64,000 nt of DNA from Marinobacter sp. SS13-12 (lineage in GTDB: Bacteria; Pseudomonadota; Gammaproteobacteria; Pseudomonadales; Oleiphilaceae). Shown here piece by piece: positions 38,497 through 46,880 of the stretch. The position numbers and the translations under genes are program-made. The notes under the pieces are model-generated. The model did not search any database. It saw only the letters and a list, made by a program, of their open reading frames with translations, and was not told the DNA's origin. The DNA lies in contig NZ_JASSUA010000001.1 of NCBI RefSeq assembly GCF_030227115.1, positions 2,728,001-2,792,000 on the forward strand, written 5' to 3'. Position 1 is the first letter of the stretch. Each line of letters begins with the position of its first letter.

Positions 38497-39498
38497 TTAG
38501 TGGTAACCCTCGCCGGCGCGGACCTTGCCGCGGAATACCCAGTAGGTCCAGGCGGTGTAAGCAAGCACAACCGGAATGACAAACACCAGACCAATCAATA
38601 AGAACAACTGGGAATCGTAGGCGGACGCCGCGTCCCAAAGGGTAATGTCTGGCGGCACCACGTAAGGCCAGCGACTGACAATCAACCCCAGGTAGGTGAA
38701 TATGAACAGTCCCAGAGTTGCCACAAAGGGCATACCCTCAAAGCGGTTACGCACTGACCGGAAAATCTGGAAGGCGCAGATCAGAGTCAGTGCCGGCAGT
38801 ATCCAGATCACGGTGATATTGGAGAACCAGCGGTCCTTGACCATCTCGTCCACGAACGGTGTCCAGATACTGATGATGACGAACACGCCCAACACGCCGA
38901 GCAACAACGGGATGGTAATCCTGTACGCCCACTCCTGAAGCCGACCTTCGGTTTTCATGATCAGCCAGGTGGAGCCCAGCAGGGCATAGCCGGCGAGCAG
39001 GCCGAAACCGGTCAGAATCGTGAACGGACTCAGCCAGTCCAGCGCACCACCGGTGTAAACCCCGTCGGTTACTTCAAAGCCCTGAATATAGGCACCAACC
39101 ACTGCGCCCTGGGCAAACGCCGCCAGGGTTGAGCCACCCGCAAAGGCCCAGTTCCAGAGATAGCGGGAAGTACTGGCCTTGAAGCGGAACTCGAATGCGA
39201 TACCCCGGAAGATCAGGCCTGCCAGCAAAAGGAACACACCGATGTACAGCGCCGGCAAAATGGTGGTGTAAACCAGGGGAAATGCGGCCAGAAGTCCGGC
39301 ACCGCCCAGCACCAACCATGTTTCGTTACCATCCCAGACCGGCGCTACGCTATTCATCATGGTGTCCCTGTCCTCTTCCGTCGGTGCGAAAGGAAAGAGA
39401 ATGCCCATGCCAAGATCAAAGCCATCCATCACCACATACATGATGATGCCGAAACCGATAATAAACGCCCAGATCAGAACCAGATCAAGCATGCCCAT
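38497..39498 (-). CDS. cioB: Cytochrome bd/CIO ubiquinol oxidase subunit II
   Basis: The 333-residue second subunit of the bd-type quinol oxidase, with about eight membrane helices. It starts MGMLDLVLIWAFIIGFGIIM and carries MDGFDLGMGILFPF and VWDGNETWLVLGGAGL, the conserved CydB motifs. It is shorter than E. coli CydB, as in cyanide-insensitive (CIO) oxidases. It lies 2 bases after cioA. Confidence 0.94.
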   Translation of the reverse strand: MGMLDLVLIWAFIIGFGIIMYVVMDGFDLGMGILFPFAPTEEDRDTMMNSVAPVWDGNETWLVLGGAGLLAAFPLVYTTILPALYIGVFLLLAGLIFRGIAFEFRFKASTSRYLWNWAFAGGSTLAAFAQGAVVGAYIQGFEVTDGVYTGGALDWLSPFTILTGFGLLAGYALLGSTWLIMKTEGRLQEWAYRITIPLLLGVLGVFVIISIWTPFVDEMVKDRWFSNITVIWILPALTLICAFQIFRSVRNRFEGMPFVATLGLFIFTYLGLIVSRWPYVVPPDITLWDAASAYDSQLFLLIGLVFVIPVVLAYTAWTYWVFRGKVRAGEGYH

Positions 39499-39500
39499 AA

Positions 39501-40931
39501 TCAGTGACCTCCCTGGTTCAGTGGCTTGTGAGTGCCGTTATCATCGATGTCGAACGGCACGTGAGCGGCAGAGAAGGGGCGCTTGGGCCGGTCGGACCCG
39601 TACTCCTTATCGATATCGCTGTCTTCCATTCCCACATACAACACCCGCATCAGATAGTAGACACCGGCACTGAACACCAACGCATAGACCACGAAGTACC
39701 CAATCAGTGAAAACAGCGCCATACCGCCTGTCAGTGAGGGCGTAACAGCCTCACTGTGGTTCATCAGCCCCTGTACCAGCCAGGGCGCACGGCCTATCTC
39801 CGTTACAAACCAGCCGGCCAGCACCGCGACAAAGGGTGTCAGGCTCATGAGCCTCAAACCCTGCAGGAACCATGGTGTTTGCCAGTAACGTCCACCAGCG
39901 CGAAGTACCAGGCCCGCAAAGGCAAACACAATCATCAACAGACCCAGGCCAACCATCACCCGGAACGACCAGAACACAATAGCTACCGGCGGCTGCTCCT
40001 CTGCCGCCACTTCATTCAGCCCGGGCACTTCCCCATCCCATTCGTGGGTAAGAATGAAGCTGGCCAGACTGGGGATTGCAATCTCGAAACGGTTGGTCTG
40101 GTTGGCCTGATCCGGAATGGCAAACAGCAGCAGCGGCACATTACGGGAGGTTTCCCAGTTACCTTCCATGGCTGCCACCTTCATGGGCTGGTGCTCCATG
40201 GTGTTGAGGCCATGAAAGTCGCCTACCACCGCCTGGGTCGGAGCAATAACCAACAGCAGCCAAAGGCACATGGACAGCGCTTTGCGGTTTGCTTCAACTT
40301 CGCGGCCTTTAAGCAGGTACCAGGCACTCACACCTGCCACCACAAAACCACCGGTCAGGAAGGAGGCCAGTACCATGTGGGTAAAGCGGTAGGGGAAGGA
40401 GGGATTGAAGATCGCCTCGCTCCAGGAAGTCACAAAGAACACACCATCCCGGAATTCGGTGCCGGCCGGAGTATGCATCCAGCTGTTGGCGGAGAGAATC
40501 CAGAACGAAGAAATAAAGGTGCCCGTTGCTACCATGACTGCCGCGAACAGATGAACGCCGGGGGGCACCTTGTCACGGCCGAACAGCAGCACACCAAGGA
40601 ACGCCGCTTCCAGGAAGAAGGCCGTTACCACCTCATAACTCAGCATAGGTCCCAGGAAATTGGCAGTGGCCTGGGCGAAATTGCTCCAGTTGGTGCCGAA
40701 CTGGAAAGACATCACAATGCCCGACACCACGCCCATGCCGAAGACCACCGCAAATACCCTGGTCCAGAAGGCAGAAAGTTTTACCCAGGAAGGATTTTTT
40801 GTCTTGAAGGCCAGGCCCTCAAGGACAGCGATGTAAGAGGCAAGCCCGATGGTAAACACTGGGAAAATGGCGTGAAATGACACCACGAACGCGAACTGGA
40901 TTCGCGATAGGATAAGAGGATCTAGTTCCAT
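39501..40931 (-). CDS. cioA: Cytochrome bd/CIO ubiquinol oxidase subunit I
   Basis: The 476-residue heme-bearing subunit that oxidises quinol and reduces oxygen to water. His20 (VSFHAIFPVF) and the histidine in PYRFTHMVLASF are heme ligands by position. GWFVTEIGRAPWLVQG is the form of the GWxxxExGRQPW motif seen in CIO-type enzymes. The quinol-binding Q-loop is short compared with E. coli CydA. First gene of cioA-cioB-cydD-cydC. An imperfect Anr-like sequence lies upstream. Confidence 0.95.
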   Translation of the reverse strand: MELDPLILSRIQFAFVVSFHAIFPVFTIGLASYIAVLEGLAFKTKNPSWVKLSAFWTRVFAVVFGMGVVSGIVMSFQFGTNWSNFAQATANFLGPMLSYEVVTAFFLEAAFLGVLLFGRDKVPPGVHLFAAVMVATGTFISSFWILSANSWMHTPAGTEFRDGVFFVTSWSEAIFNPSFPYRFTHMVLASFLTGGFVVAGVSAWYLLKGREVEANRKALSMCLWLLLVIAPTQAVVGDFHGLNTMEHQPMKVAAMEGNWETSRNVPLLLFAIPDQANQTNRFEIAIPSLASFILTHEWDGEVPGLNEVAAEEQPPVAIVFWSFRVMVGLGLLMIVFAFAGLVLRAGGRYWQTPWFLQGLRLMSLTPFVAVLAGWFVTEIGRAPWLVQGLMNHSEAVTPSLTGGMALFSLIGYFVVYALVFSAGVYYLMRVLYVGMEDSDIDKEYGSDRPKRPFSAAHVPFDIDDNGTHKPLNQGGH

Positions 40932-41087
40932 GGGAACCCTCCGGTAACGTTTACATCATAACGAACGGGCCCAGCGAACCCGTTCAGCCGCTGCCTTAGC
41001 TAAAATTGTTATGTTGTTATTACCGGCAGATCATTGTCATGCTACTAAACCTGGTGACAAAACCGATAGGTCAGATTGTCGCACCTC

Positions 41088-41101
41088 TTGATATAGCACA
41101 A
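41088..41101. promoter_or_regulatory. Imperfect Anr/Fnr-like site
   Basis: TTGATATAGCACAA keeps the left half of TTGAT-N4-ATCAA and three of five bases of the right half. It lies in the divergent region between cioA and the methyltransferase gene, about 157 bases upstream of cioA. In Pseudomonas the cio genes respond to Anr. A weak match. Confidence 0.3.
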
Positions 41102-41115
41102 GTATGGTGAAGCCA

Positions 41116-41745
41116 ATGAGCTTTTACGAGAACCGGATACTGCCACACATCATAGACCGCGCCTGCTCAATGGGCCAGGTGATGAAACTTCGCAGCCAGG
41201 TAGTTCCACACGCCAAAGGTCGGGTACTGGAGGTGGGCATGGGCTCTGCCATCAACATGGAATTCTATAACCCCGACCATGTCGACATGGTGTACGGCCT
41301 TGAGCCTTCAGATGGTATGCGCAGCAAGGCCCAGCCGAACCTCGCCCGGTCTCCCATCAAAGTGGAGTGGCTGGACCTGCCCGGAGAAAAAATCCCCCTG
41401 GAAGATCACTCCGTGGACACCGTACTGCTCACTTTCACCCTGTGCACCATTCCGGACTGGCACACCGCTTTGCAGCAGATGTGGCGGGTACTGAAACCCG
41501 GTGGCGAACTCCTGTTCCTGGAGCACGGAGAATCTCCCCATGACAACACCCGCAAATGGCAACACCGGATTACTCCGGGTTGGAAGAAGTTTGCCGGTGG
41601 CTGCCACCTGAACCGTCACATCGCCGACCTGATCCGGCACGCCGGTTTCGAGATCCTGGAGCTGGAAAACCTTTACATTCCCAAAGCGCCGAAAATCGCC
41701 GGTTACATCTATAAGGGCAGGGCGGTGAAACCTGTGGATGCCTGA
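41116..41745 (+). CDS. Class I SAM-dependent methyltransferase (METTL7/UbiE-like)
   Basis: A 209-residue methyltransferase. The SAM motif is VLEVGMGSAINMEFYNP, followed by VYGLEPSDGM, VDTVLLTFTLCTIPDW and LKPGGELLFLEHGESP. The C-terminal HRHIADLIRHAGFEILELE-like segment resembles METTL7 thiol methyltransferases and related bacterial proteins. The substrate is unknown. The ATG at 41116 is chosen for the family N-terminus (MSFYENRILPHI); an ATG at 41104 is also open. Confidence 0.85.
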   Translation: MSFYENRILPHIIDRACSMGQVMKLRSQVVPHAKGRVLEVGMGSAINMEFYNPDHVDMVYGLEPSDGMRSKAQPNLARSPIKVEWLDLPGEKIPLEDHSVDTVLLTFTLCTIPDWHTALQQMWRVLKPGGELLFLEHGESPHDNTRKWQHRITPGWKKFAGGCHLNRHIADLIRHAGFEILELENLYIPKAPKIAGYIYKGRAVKPVDA

Positions 41746-41776
41746 CACCAGGTTTCGGGGCGAAGCAGAATCTGAA

Positions 41777-41803
41777 TTGCGTTACCGAACGCGGCCTTAT
41801 ACA
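41777..41803 (+). promoter_or_regulatory. Probable promoter of tRNA-Leu
   Basis: TTGCGT (41777-41782) and TATACA (41798-41803) with a 15-base spacer, 28 bases upstream of the tRNA. Confidence 0.45.
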
Positions 41804-41831
41804 ATCCTGCCCTTCAAAACTCCCTCCGAAT

Positions 41832-41918
41832 GCCCGGATGGTGGAATAGGTAGACACAAGAGACTTAAAATCTCTCGACCGTTAGGTCGTGCCGGTTCGA
41901 TTCCGGCTCCGGGCACCA
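41832..41918 (+). tRNA. tRNA-Leu (anticodon UAA)
   Basis: An 87-base class II tRNA. Acceptor arms GCCCGGA and TCCGGGC pair perfectly, with discriminator A and encoded CCA. The anticodon loop in GACTTAAAATC gives TAA, reading UUA codons. The T arm contains GGTTCGATTCC and a long variable arm is present. Confidence 0.97.
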
Positions 41919-41965
41919 TCGTCATCAATCGGTTATAGTGTTTTCTGTTTGATCTCTCAATCGTT

Positions 41966-42718
41966 TCAGTCACCTAGGAACCCTTGTGCGAAATAGCCGG
42001 TAGCAAAAGCTAATCCGGCCGCTGCGGTACCCATTAACAATGTACGCAGTCCTGAACGCCAAACTGGCACACCATATACCGCGCTCTTAAGCATGCCGAT
42101 ACCTAAAAACACCAGCCCTGCGAGACCAAGACTTGCCAGGAATTGAGTTGTGGTACTGAACCCTGGCAGAGCATAGGGCAACAGGGGCAAAGTTCCGATC
42201 AAAAGGAACGCAGCGAACGTAGTCAGAGCTGATCGCAAAGGACTTAATCCAGCAGCAGAAAGCCCATACTCTTCTCGTAACATGGTGGAGACCCATACCT
42301 CTGGATCGTGACATAGGGCTTCGACCACCTGTTCAAGCAGCTCCCCCTCAAATCCCTTGGCGTGGAACAGCTGGCGAATCTCTTCTCGCTCGCCTTCCGG
42401 TATCAAGGCAATATGTTGATGTTCGACCTGTTTAGCGCTCGCAATCTGAGCCAACTGTGCCTGGCCAGCCTCATAGTTGCTCACCGCCATACTGAAGCCA
42501 TCAGCAGCCAGGTTGGCGAAACCCAGGACTAATGCAACTTGTGGCGAGAAGCCCGCACCGAAAGCACCGGATATCACCGCAAAGGTAGTGACACAACCAT
42601 CAATACCTCCGAGTACAGCATCAGGCAACGTTGAAGCTCGCATCGGCTTTGCCAGCCGTGCGCGCACCGCATCGGGTTGGTGCTCATCCAGAAGCTCCTC
42701 GCGGCTGGGAGTCGGCAT
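41966..42718 (-). CDS. VIT1/CCC1-family transporter
   Basis: A 250-residue membrane protein of the VIT1/CCC1 (vacuolar iron transporter-like) family, which moves iron or manganese out of the cytosol. Five helices are expected; the first is marked by DAVLGGIDGCVTTFAVISGAFGAG and the second by LVLGFANLAADGFSMAVSNYE. The polar middle (about 80-150) is the metal-binding helical domain. AGGAGG lies 7 bases before the ATG at 42718. It is the first gene after tRNA-Leu, on the opposite strand, and has slightly lower GC content than the neighbouring core genes. Confidence 0.88.
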   Translation of the reverse strand: MPTPSREELLDEHQPDAVRARLAKPMRASTLPDAVLGGIDGCVTTFAVISGAFGAGFSPQVALVLGFANLAADGFSMAVSNYEAGQAQLAQIASAKQVEHQHIALIPEGEREEIRQLFHAKGFEGELLEQVVEALCHDPEVWVSTMLREEYGLSAAGLSPLRSALTTFAAFLLIGTLPLLPYALPGFSTTTQFLASLGLAGLVFLGIGMLKSAVYGVPVWRSGLRTLLMGTAAAGLAFATGYFAQGFLGD

Positions 42719-42817
42719 GTCCAAACCTCCTGTGGTCAGGATGGATAACCATAAGAGTATATGCACAACCAGAATATCGGGCTGACCAGAAGTGTAATGT
42801 GGACTTTCCCCCTACCA

Positions 42818-44128
42818 TCATACATTCGGGTCCTTTGACTCATCGGTGCGGGTGGTAGTCAGGTAGGTTTTAGTCACTGGATCGGGGACGGTTCGCGGCT
42901 CCAGCTCAAACACCTCCGGGGTTGAGGAAGGCAGATTGGTGTAAGCGCCCTTATCGACGATGGCGACCCGGGAATGGCGGTGAACATCCACTAGGATGTA
43001 GGAGCCCGTCAGCGCCAGAGCTACCATGGCTACCAGGAAGCCAGATAACGGCCCCATGGCAATGGCAACGCCGCCGGCAACAGCGGGTCCCGCCGCCGCA
43101 CCTATGCCATAGCCCAACAGTAGCCCGGCACCGATATCAGCGGTATCGGTGGGCGTTCCAACGCGGTCGTTGGCATGGGCGAGGGCAAGGGGGTAAAGTG
43201 CGTACAGAACACCGTGGAGGCCCGCCAGCAGGATGTAAATCGCGGCCAATCCCAGGCTCTGGCCCCAGATGAGCATGAGTGCGAAACTGGCGCTGACCAA
43301 GGTCGCGCTGGACATTACCCGACGGCGCTCGTAACGGTCCGATAGCATTCCCACGGGCCATTGCAGAATCAGGCCGAGAATAACGGGCACGCTCATCATA
43401 AGCGCGACGTTGGACGTGTCCAAGCCCAACGAGACCGCGTAGATCGGCCCCAGTGCGGTAAGGGCACCTCCCGAAAAGCCGGCCGCAGTGGCCGTTGCCA
43501 GACTCACTGGCGAGACGTTTATCATGCGTCGCCAGTTGGCGGGAGCACGGGGGGGGATTACCGGCGTGTCGGTGCGCCAGAACAGTACTGGCACCGCTGC
43601 CAGGCATAGGGCGATAGCCGCGACGCTGAATGGTTGCCAGAGCGTGTCTGGCAAGAAGGTCAGAAACAGTGGCCCAATGCCAATGCCTCCGTAAACTGCG
43701 AGGGTGTAGACCGCAAGCACCCGTCCGCGTGCCTCGGGGCCGGAGGCACTAACCAACCAGGCTTCAACCACAACTGCTACGGCGGCAATACTGGCGCCAT
43801 GCAGTAGTCGGATTATTCCCCAGAACCAGAGGGAGTCGATCAGCGCGAGGGACAGCACGGCAAAGATGACAATACCCAACAGGCCGCCAAATGCGCGGAT
43901 ATGGCCGACGCGCCGGATAAGCAGCGGCCCGAGAAAAGCGCCCAGGCCGAATCCCAAGAAATAACAAGCCGTGACAAAGCCCGAGATGGAGCCACTGGCG
44001 AGCCGAAGCGGAACCAGCGTATGAGTTAATCCCTGGCTTACGTACATCACCACGGTTGCCAGCAGTAGGACCGCCAACGATGCGAGTTTTGGGGCGACGC
44101 GATGGTGTGTTGTGTTGTCCTGGTTCAT
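42818..44128 (-). CDS. Major facilitator superfamily transporter
   Basis: A 436-residue, 12-helix MFS permease of the YcaD-like type. LGFGLGAFLGPLLIRRVGHIRAFG contains the conserved loop after helix 2, and LSDRYERRRVM is the corresponding loop of the second half. A cytoplasmic C-terminal tail of about 60 residues follows. The substrate is unknown. The ATG at 44128 is chosen; a TTG two codons earlier is open. Confidence 0.88.
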   Translation of the reverse strand: MNQDNTTHHRVAPKLASLAVLLLATVVMYVSQGLTHTLVPLRLASGSISGFVTACYFLGFGLGAFLGPLLIRRVGHIRAFGGLLGIVIFAVLSLALIDSLWFWGIIRLLHGASIAAVAVVVEAWLVSASGPEARGRVLAVYTLAVYGGIGIGPLFLTFLPDTLWQPFSVAAIALCLAAVPVLFWRTDTPVIPPRAPANWRRMINVSPVSLATATAAGFSGGALTALGPIYAVSLGLDTSNVALMMSVPVILGLILQWPVGMLSDRYERRRVMSSATLVSASFALMLIWGQSLGLAAIYILLAGLHGVLYALYPLALAHANDRVGTPTDTADIGAGLLLGYGIGAAAGPAVAGGVAIAMGPLSGFLVAMVALALTGSYILVDVHRHSRVAIVDKGAYTNLPSSTPEVFELEPRTVPDPVTKTYLTTTRTDESKDPNV

Positions 44129-44433
44129 GGGCAATTCGCTGTTCCTTAGCCGCTACCGCCAAGCTCTGGCTTCAGTTAGTACGGGACTCTGTCTTAAAAG
44201 ACATCATAAGGGATTAGTATGGCCCATTGACTCTGGCTGGCTAATGAGTGTCCCAGTTTCTACGACTGGCTTTTATCCAGGCACTCACGCCCAATACTAT
44301 CCATATCTTGACATGACAGTCCCTCTACCTGCGCCACTCTGTCCCTCCGGCCCATCTCCGAATGGTCTAAAATAAGTGAATGGAACAACCGCAAGCGCTT
44401 CCCCTGATCCACTCAAAAGAGCAGGTGCCCACC
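44129..44433. other. Intergenic stretch between MFS and VOC genes
   Basis: About 300 bases between divergent genes. An open frame on the plus strand (44112-44375) has a composition unlike a real protein and overlaps the MFS start, so I leave it out. No clear promoter, repeat or insertion-sequence end is visible, although TTGACA occurs at 44308 without a matching -10. Confidence 0.4.
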
Positions 44434-44793
44434 ATGAAACCCGAATTCAGACCCGGCAAGAATATCGCCATGAAAATACCGACACATGAGTACGAAAGCA
44501 CCGTTGGTTTCTATCGCGATGTTGTAGAACTCAGGGAACTTACTGCCATCGGCAGCGACACCACGCCCCGGTTCGAGTTCGGGGACAAGGTGTTATGGCT
44601 GGATTGTGAAGCACGGATCAGCCAGGCGGAGATATGGCTGGAGATAGTCACCGACAATATCGAGCTGGCATCTGAATATCTGGCTGAGCAGGGCTGTGAT
44701 CGTCGCGATGAAATCGAACCCCTGCCGGATGGCTTCCAGGCGTTCTGGGTATCGAGTCCGTCAAATATTATTCATCTGGTGTCTGCGGGTTGA
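44434..44793 (+). CDS. VOC/glyoxalase-like superfamily protein
   Basis: A 119-residue protein of the vicinal oxygen chelate fold (KNIAMKIPTHEYESTVGFYRDV, then a beta-strand pair, QAFWVSSPSNIIHLVSAG). The start of a glyoxalase-like repeat is clear but the usual metal ligands are incomplete, so it may be a binding or resistance-type protein rather than an enzyme. AGGTG precedes the ATG. It converges on the Crp/Fnr gene and its end overlaps that gene's end by 22 bases. Confidence 0.7.
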   Translation: MKPEFRPGKNIAMKIPTHEYESTVGFYRDVVELRELTAIGSDTTPRFEFGDKVLWLDCEARISQAEIWLEIVTDNIELASEYLAEQGCDRRDEIEPLPDGFQAFWVSSPSNIIHLVSAG

Positions 44794-45539
44794 TGATTGA
44801 TGTGCCAGGGCTCCGGGGGCCATTGCTCAATGTCCGTCCCGAACACCACGCGGTACCTGTTGGTGAGGGTGGCGTGGCAGCGGCAGGCTGCGCTCTCAAG
44901 ACCGGCATGATCAAGAATGCGGATCACACCACGGGAGTGGCTGATCAGGCCCCGCCGGTGAAGGGAGCCGACAGCATGGGTTATGCCGCTTCGGCGCACT
45001 CCCAGCGCATGGGCGAGCTGGCAGTGGGTGAGGTGGATCGTATCGGAGAGGCTCAGGTCCCGGGTCATCAGCAGCCACCGAGCCAGGCGGGGTTCTATCT
45101 CGTGGAAATGCATGCAGGCAGCGGTCTGGAGGGTTTGCATCATAAGCCGGAACTCGTAGTGATGCACTGACTCCAGCAGATGCGAGTTGGCACGCAGTTC
45201 CTGTTGCAACTGCGCCGTCGCCATCATCAGGGCCGTGCCGGCCACCTGCACCTCCGCGCGCATAGGCGCCGCCAGGATGCCCAGTGACACCGTAGATCCG
45301 AGCATGCCGTCGCGACCGACCAGGCCCAACTCGAGCGGCGAACGGTTATCAAGTGTCATAGCCAGTGAAATGACCCCCGACGTCGGAAAATAGGCCGCTT
45401 GCAAGTCCTGATTCGACTCCCACAGAACGTCCCCCTGTCTGAGCTCGGTTCTGTGACACAGGGCTGTAAACCGGCGGCCTTCCTCGTCCGGCAGCGCCTC
45501 GATTATGGCGTTCCTCTCCTCTTTACATCCCTCGGTCAT
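44772..45539 (-). CDS. Crp/Fnr-family transcriptional regulator
   Basis: A 255-residue regulator. The N-terminal cyclic-nucleotide-binding-like beta-roll (QGDVLWESNQDLQAAYFPTSGVISLAM) lacks the cAMP-contact pattern of Crp and has no N-terminal cysteine cluster for an Fe-S centre. The C-terminal winged helix is THCQLAHALGVRRSGITHAVGSLHRRGLI-like (in part LAHALGVRRSGITHAVGSL). The signal is unknown. AGGGAGG lies 8 bases before the ATG at 45539. The frame is open to 45839 but that part has no family similarity. Confidence 0.85.
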   Translation of the reverse strand: MTEGCKEERNAIIEALPDEEGRRFTALCHRTELRQGDVLWESNQDLQAAYFPTSGVISLAMTLDNRSPLELGLVGRDGMLGSTVSLGILAAPMRAEVQVAGTALMMATAQLQQELRANSHLLESVHHYEFRLMMQTLQTAACMHFHEIEPRLARWLLMTRDLSLSDTIHLTHCQLAHALGVRRSGITHAVGSLHRRGLISHSRGVIRILDHAGLESAACRCHATLTNRYRVVFGTDIEQWPPEPWHINHQPADTR

Positions 45540-45854
45540 CGTGACGGCCTCCCTGCGGCATTCCGGCCGCTCAAGCTTCCCTTGGCATGGACCAGCAGAA
45601 TTTCCCAAACACCCTGTACCCATACGTGAATAAGGTCTGTGCGGTTGCGCACTCTGGCGTTCTGCAACTGGCCTTATTCCAATATTGCAGGGCCGGACTC
45701 CGGCCAATAATTCCCGGCTATGTTCGATAGCGTACAGAACTCGGAAACCAGTGAGCCTAGCCTCTTTGATATAGCAATAAGTGAAAGGCAATCGCATTAC
45801 TTTTACGGAAGGGGGTATTGGCCAAAGCCAATAGTCCAATAATAAGGAAACAGG
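45540..45854. other. Divergent control region of the Crp/Fnr and lipoprotein genes
   Basis: About 315 bases with no gene. Near the lipoprotein start it has an inverted repeat, TATTGGC-CAAA-GCCAATA (45816-45833), and several further CCAATA copies (45680-45710). TTGATATAGCAATAA at 45766 resembles the Anr-like site upstream of the cio operon. One or more of these may be sites for the adjacent regulator. Confidence 0.45.
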
Positions 45855-46748
45855 ATGTTAAAGCTCCCCGGAAACACGTTAACAAGATTTTCCCTGGTCT
45901 TCGTCACGCTTTCGTTGGCCGCCTGTGGAGGTGGCGGCTCTAGTAGCACTACTGTTATAAGTCAAGAAAACACCGGCGGCGGAACGCCTGAAGATACTTC
46001 AAGCGGTAGTGACGACTTTGTGGGAAAAGAGGTTCAAGACCACTTCGTCGGAGCCGATGCAATTCTCAAAGCCGGTGTTTATTCAGTTGTGGTGACTTAC
46101 ACGGATGAGAGGGAACCTCTCGTTGGGCCCATGTTATTGAGCGCGACGGGCAATTTCACTTTCCCCTTTGGTGACCGTGTTACTTCGGGCACTTTAATTT
46201 ATGACGGTCTTTCTGACTCAGAGGGCTCTTACATTGAGGGTCCTGTGGTTGAATACGAGCTCTTTGACGAGTGGGTTCGCACGCCGGAGAGCGCTGACAA
46301 GAAGGCTACTATCGTGGGCGTTGTGCCTCCAGATCAAAATGTGTCTGCGTTACTGGATACCGGGGCCCTTGTAGAGGAAATCAAGATTACGCGAGATAAC
46401 TCAGCTAGCAATCAAAGTCTGAGGTTTGATCAAATTGCAGGTACACACGAGGCCAGCGCCGGGTCAGACCCTCAAATTATGATAGACGTCGACGGCGGTA
46501 TAAACGGCGTCGACAGAGGATGTATTCTCGAGGGACAGGTCACGATTCCGGTTGCTGAAGTCAATATCTATGAACTCTCCTACGAAGCGTCAGGTTGCAC
46601 TGATCTGCCCGAAGCCACAGGCGAGGAAAGAGATGGGGATTACCTTGGCATCGGTACTTTCACTCCCGCAGGTAGTGAGGGGGAGGGGAGTATTGAATTT
46701 GCCGCAAGCAATGGCAAAATCGCGTTCTATTTTGCCGGTACAAGGTAA
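45855..46748 (+). CDS. Putative lipoprotein, hypothetical
   Basis: A 297-residue exported protein. Residues 1-24 form a lipoprotein signal ending LSLAAC, with Cys24 as the lipid attachment site. A glycine/serine/threonine-rich linker follows, then a beta-rich mature domain. No family is recognised. GC content and codon use look lower than in neighbours, which suggests it belongs to the accessory block after tRNA-Leu. AAGGAA precedes the ATG. Confidence 0.75.
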   Translation: MLKLPGNTLTRFSLVFVTLSLAACGGGGSSSTTVISQENTGGGTPEDTSSGSDDFVGKEVQDHFVGADAILKAGVYSVVVTYTDEREPLVGPMLLSATGNFTFPFGDRVTSGTLIYDGLSDSEGSYIEGPVVEYELFDEWVRTPESADKKATIVGVVPPDQNVSALLDTGALVEEIKITRDNSASNQSLRFDQIAGTHEASAGSDPQIMIDVDGGINGVDRGCILEGQVTIPVAEVNIYELSYEASGCTDLPEATGEERDGDYLGIGTFTPAGSEGEGSIEFAASNGKIAFYFAGTR

Positions 46749-46880
46749 TCGGATATACCTGATAACATTTGTAAATTGTAAACAACGGTACCCGCACCTG
46801 AGTCAGATTGAGAGGCACGTTAATGATTCAACAGATTTGAGTTGAATCGGGCGATTTGCGGGTGCCGGCTCCAGACATGC

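Noticed and set aside
39756..40880. 374-codon open frame on the plus strand inside cioA
   Set aside because: Antisense to conserved transmembrane helices and heme-ligand motifs of the oxidase. Histidine- and glutamine-rich, with no family.
41896..41918. Search for a duplicated tRNA-Leu 3' end as a phage or island attachment site
   Set aside because: I found no second copy of the T-arm/acceptor sequence within the accessory-looking block and no integrase gene.
45691..45705. GGCCGGA-C-TCCGGCC as a terminator
   Set aside because: The stem would be short with no T-tract on either side. It may be a chance GC palindrome.
46784..46868. Complementary segments CGGTACCCGCA and TGCGGGTGCCGG between the lipoprotein and enoyl-CoA hydratase genes
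   Set aside because: The loop is about 60 bases, pairing includes a wobble and there is no T-tract, so it is a poor terminator and no other role can be argued.
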